Positions 62,414 through 64,000 of a stretch of DNA of 64,000 nucleotides are shown piece after piece. The number at the start of each line of letters is the position of its first letter. Position 1 is the first letter of the stretch. The stretch comes from Streptomyces sp. ALI-76-A (lineage in GTDB: Bacteria > Actinomycetota > Actinomycetes > Streptomycetales > Streptomycetaceae). Both the position numbers and the translations under genes were made by a program. The stretch is from positions 372,001 through 436,000 of the forward strand of contig NZ_JASVWB010000002.1 of the NCBI RefSeq assembly GCF_030287445.1, in the 5' to 3' direction. The notes under the pieces were generated by a model. The model was not told the origin of the DNA. It did no database searches and saw only the letters and a list, made by a program, of their open reading frames with translations.

Positions 62414-64000
62414 GTGAAACTGCGGGATCACCAGGTCGAGGCCGTCGACGCCATCGTGCGAGGCCTGGACGTGCCTTCGGGCGGTATCCCCGCACAAGGT
62501 CTGCGCGGACAGGTCCATGCGGCGTGCGGGACGGGGAAGACCCTCATGGCCGCGGCCGCGGCGCGGCGGATGGTCCCCCGTGGGCGGGTGCTGGTCCTGG
62601 TGCCGACGCTGGATCTGCTGGCGCAGACGGTGAAGGCCTGGCACGACGCCGGGCACACGGGGCCGGCCGTTGCCGTGTGCTCGCTCCAGGACGACCCGGC
62701 GCTGTGGTCGTTGAAGGTGCGCTCCACGACGAACCCGATCCAGCTGGCGCTGTGGCACGGTTCCGGGCCGGTGACCATCTACGCCACGTACGCGTCGCTG
62801 GGTGTGCTGGCGGAGGCGTTCGAGGGCGCCTACGGGCAGCAGTTGGCCCCGGTGGACCTCGCGGTGGTCGACGAGGCGCACCGGACCTCGGGGTCGATGG
62901 GCAAGGCGTGGGCGGGCATCCATGACCAGCGAGTGATTCCGGCGTACCGGCGGCTGTACCTGACGGCGACACCGCGGATCTGGGAGGAGCGGCTCAACCG
63001 GGAGGTTGCCGAGGGAGCGCGTGATCCGCTGCCGCGGGAGATGGCGGCTTCCATGGACGACGAGAAGGTCTTCGGGCCTGTCCTGTACAAGCTGTCGCTC
63101 GCGTCCGCTGTCTCACGCGGGCTGCTCGCGCGGTACCAGATCATCGTCCTCGAACTCCAGGACCCCCTCGTCACCCCAGAACGGCTGATGGGCGAGGACC
63201 GGCGCAGTGAGGAAGTACGGGGGCAGCGGCTCGGGGCGTTGCAGGCCGCGCTCCTGCACACCATGGCGCGACACGGGCTTCAGACGTGCATCACCTTCCA
63301 CCACCGGACGATCGAGGCGCAGGCGTACGCGGAGGGCCTGGAGCGGGTGGCGGCGAAGCTGCACGCGGATCAGCCGGAGACGTACCCGGAGCGGATCTGG
63401 GCGGACTGGCTGTGTGGTGAGCACACCCCCGAACGCCGACGGGAGGTTCTGGGTTCGTTCGGGTCCACGGCACGGCGGGCCGTGCTCTCGAACTGTCGTG
63501 TTCTGGGCGAGGGTGTTGATATTCGAAGCGTTGATTCGGTTGCCCTGTTGGATCCCAAGGGGGCGCCGCACGACATCGTCCAGGCCGTCGGACGGGCGCT
63601 GCGGCAGAAACCTGGGCAGGGCAAGCTCGCTTCTCTGATCGTGCCGGTGTTCCTCCAGCCGGGAGAAGAGCCGGAAGACATGTTCACCTCAGGCTCATAC
63701 CGGCCTCTGGTGAAGGTCTTGGAAGGTCTCCGGGCCCACGACGAAGAGGCGATCGAATTGCTCGCGATTCCGCAGGAGCCGCAGAAGGACGTGGCGCAGC
63801 CGTCCGTGCGCATCGGTGTCGCGCCGGAAGAGGGCGAGGACGAGTCACGGTTGCTGCTTCGTTTCGCCGCTCCCAGGGATCCTGTGATGGTCGCGGACTG
63901 GGTGTCCTTCAATGTGATCGACACGGAGAAACAGGACTGGGCGCGCGGCTGGGCGGCGCTGAAGAAGTTCACTGAGCGTGAGCTTCACGCCCGCGTTCCC
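62414..64000 (+). CDS. DEAD/DEAH-box helicase with helicase-associated repeats (3' end outside window)
   Basis: At least 529 residues of a superfamily 2 helicase. Q-like start LRDHQVEAVDAIVRGLD, Walker A HAACGTGKTLMAAAA (near residue 40), Walker B VVDEAHRTSG, motif III LYLTATPRIWEERL, and motif VI DIVQAVGRALRQKPGQGKL. The last residues, DWARGWAALKKFTERELHAR, look like the first of the W-x-x-G helicase-associated repeats found in many Streptomyces proteins of this type. GTG 62414 is preceded by GAGGGGCGG. Such helicases are often linked to plasmids or mobile regions; no restriction subunit is in view. The gene continues past the window. Confidence 0.88.
   Translation, partial: MKLRDHQVEAVDAIVRGLDVPSGGIPAQGLRGQVHAACGTGKTLMAAAAARRMVPRGRVLVLVPTLDLLAQTVKAWHDAGHTGPAVAVCSLQDDPALWSLKVRSTTNPIQLALWHGSGPVTIYATYASLGVLAEAFEGAYGQQLAPVDLAVVDEAHRTSGSMGKAWAGIHDQRVIPAYRRLYLTATPRIWEERLNREVAEGARDPLPREMAASMDDEKVFGPVLYKLSLASAVSRGLLARYQIIVLELQDPLVTPERLMGEDRRSEEVRGQRLGALQAALLHTMARHGLQTCITFHHRTIEAQAYAEGLERVAAKLHADQPETYPERIWADWLCGEHTPERRREVLGSFGSTARRAVLSNCRVLGEGVDIRSVDSVALLDPKGAPHDIVQAVGRALRQKPGQGKLASLIVPVFLQPGEEPEDMFTSGSYRPLVKVLEGLRAHDEEAIELLAIPQEPQKDVAQPSVRIGVAPEEGEDESRLLLRFAAPRDPVMVADWVSFNVIDTEKQDWARGWAALKKFTERELHARVP

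Overview
The window is high-GC actinobacterial chromosomal DNA and fits Streptomyces. Third codon positions are almost all G or C, GTG and TTG starts are common, neighbouring genes are joined by ATGA overlaps, and IclR, ROK, PucR, TetR and HxlR regulators are abundant. There are no rRNA or tRNA genes, no CRISPR array and no complete insertion sequence. The genes are accessory: uptake and catabolism, small regulator-target pairs, and decayed remnants. All assignments are read from sequence patterns without database searches.

Layout. (1) 1-4441: 3' part of a peptide/metal-chelate type ABC importer (solute-binding protein, one polypeptide carrying both permease domains) followed by an MFS exporter. 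(2) 4.5-7.6 kb: RsbW-like ATPase, P-loop kinase, small secreted protein and a DinB-like protein. (3) 7.8-30.6 kb: a large catabolic island. A PucR regulator faces a three-gene operon (class III aminotransferase, FAD/4Fe-4S hydroxyacid dehydrogenase, semialdehyde dehydrogenase). Two near-duplicate IclR regulators follow, each behind a shared palindrome. A twelve-gene operon then encodes a sarcosine-oxidase-like enzyme, two AstE/AspA-type deacylases, a polyamine-type ABC importer, a second aminotransferase, an aldehyde dehydrogenase, an aldo/keto reductase, a type II HAD enzyme and a PuuB-like oxidase. Read together, the island looks like import, de-acylation, oxidation and transamination of an N-acylated or N-alkylated amine toward succinate; the substrate cannot be read from sequence.

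(4) 30.7-36.1 kb: an alpha/beta hydrolase, a DHA2 drug exporter and a TetR regulator share a GGTTTCC-type palindromic operator, followed by an imine-reductase-like gene divergent from an HxlR regulator. (5) 36.2-44.5 kb: a toxin-antitoxin-like pair whose Doc-like partner has lost the Fic motif, a few intact enzymes, and remnants of an aldo/keto reductase, an IS630-type transposase, an AraC regulator and a VOC protein. (6) 53.1-44.5 kb, minus strand: a translationally coupled operon with a sugar-type ABC importer (binding-protein gene lacks its 5' end), carboxylesterase, ROK repressor, GMC oxidoreductase, deaminase and TIM-barrel isomerase. The esterase gene contains a 67-bp imperfect palindrome.

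(7) 53.5-59.6 kb: SRAP-family protein, secreted S33 peptidase, secreted AMIN-like protein, IS5-type transposase remnant, and a second imine-reductase-like gene divergent from a TetR regulator across an array of 7-bp repeats. (8) 60.0-64.0 kb: an orphan BtrH-like protein, a frameshifted cytidylyltransferase and the 5' part of a DEAH-box helicase that runs off the window.
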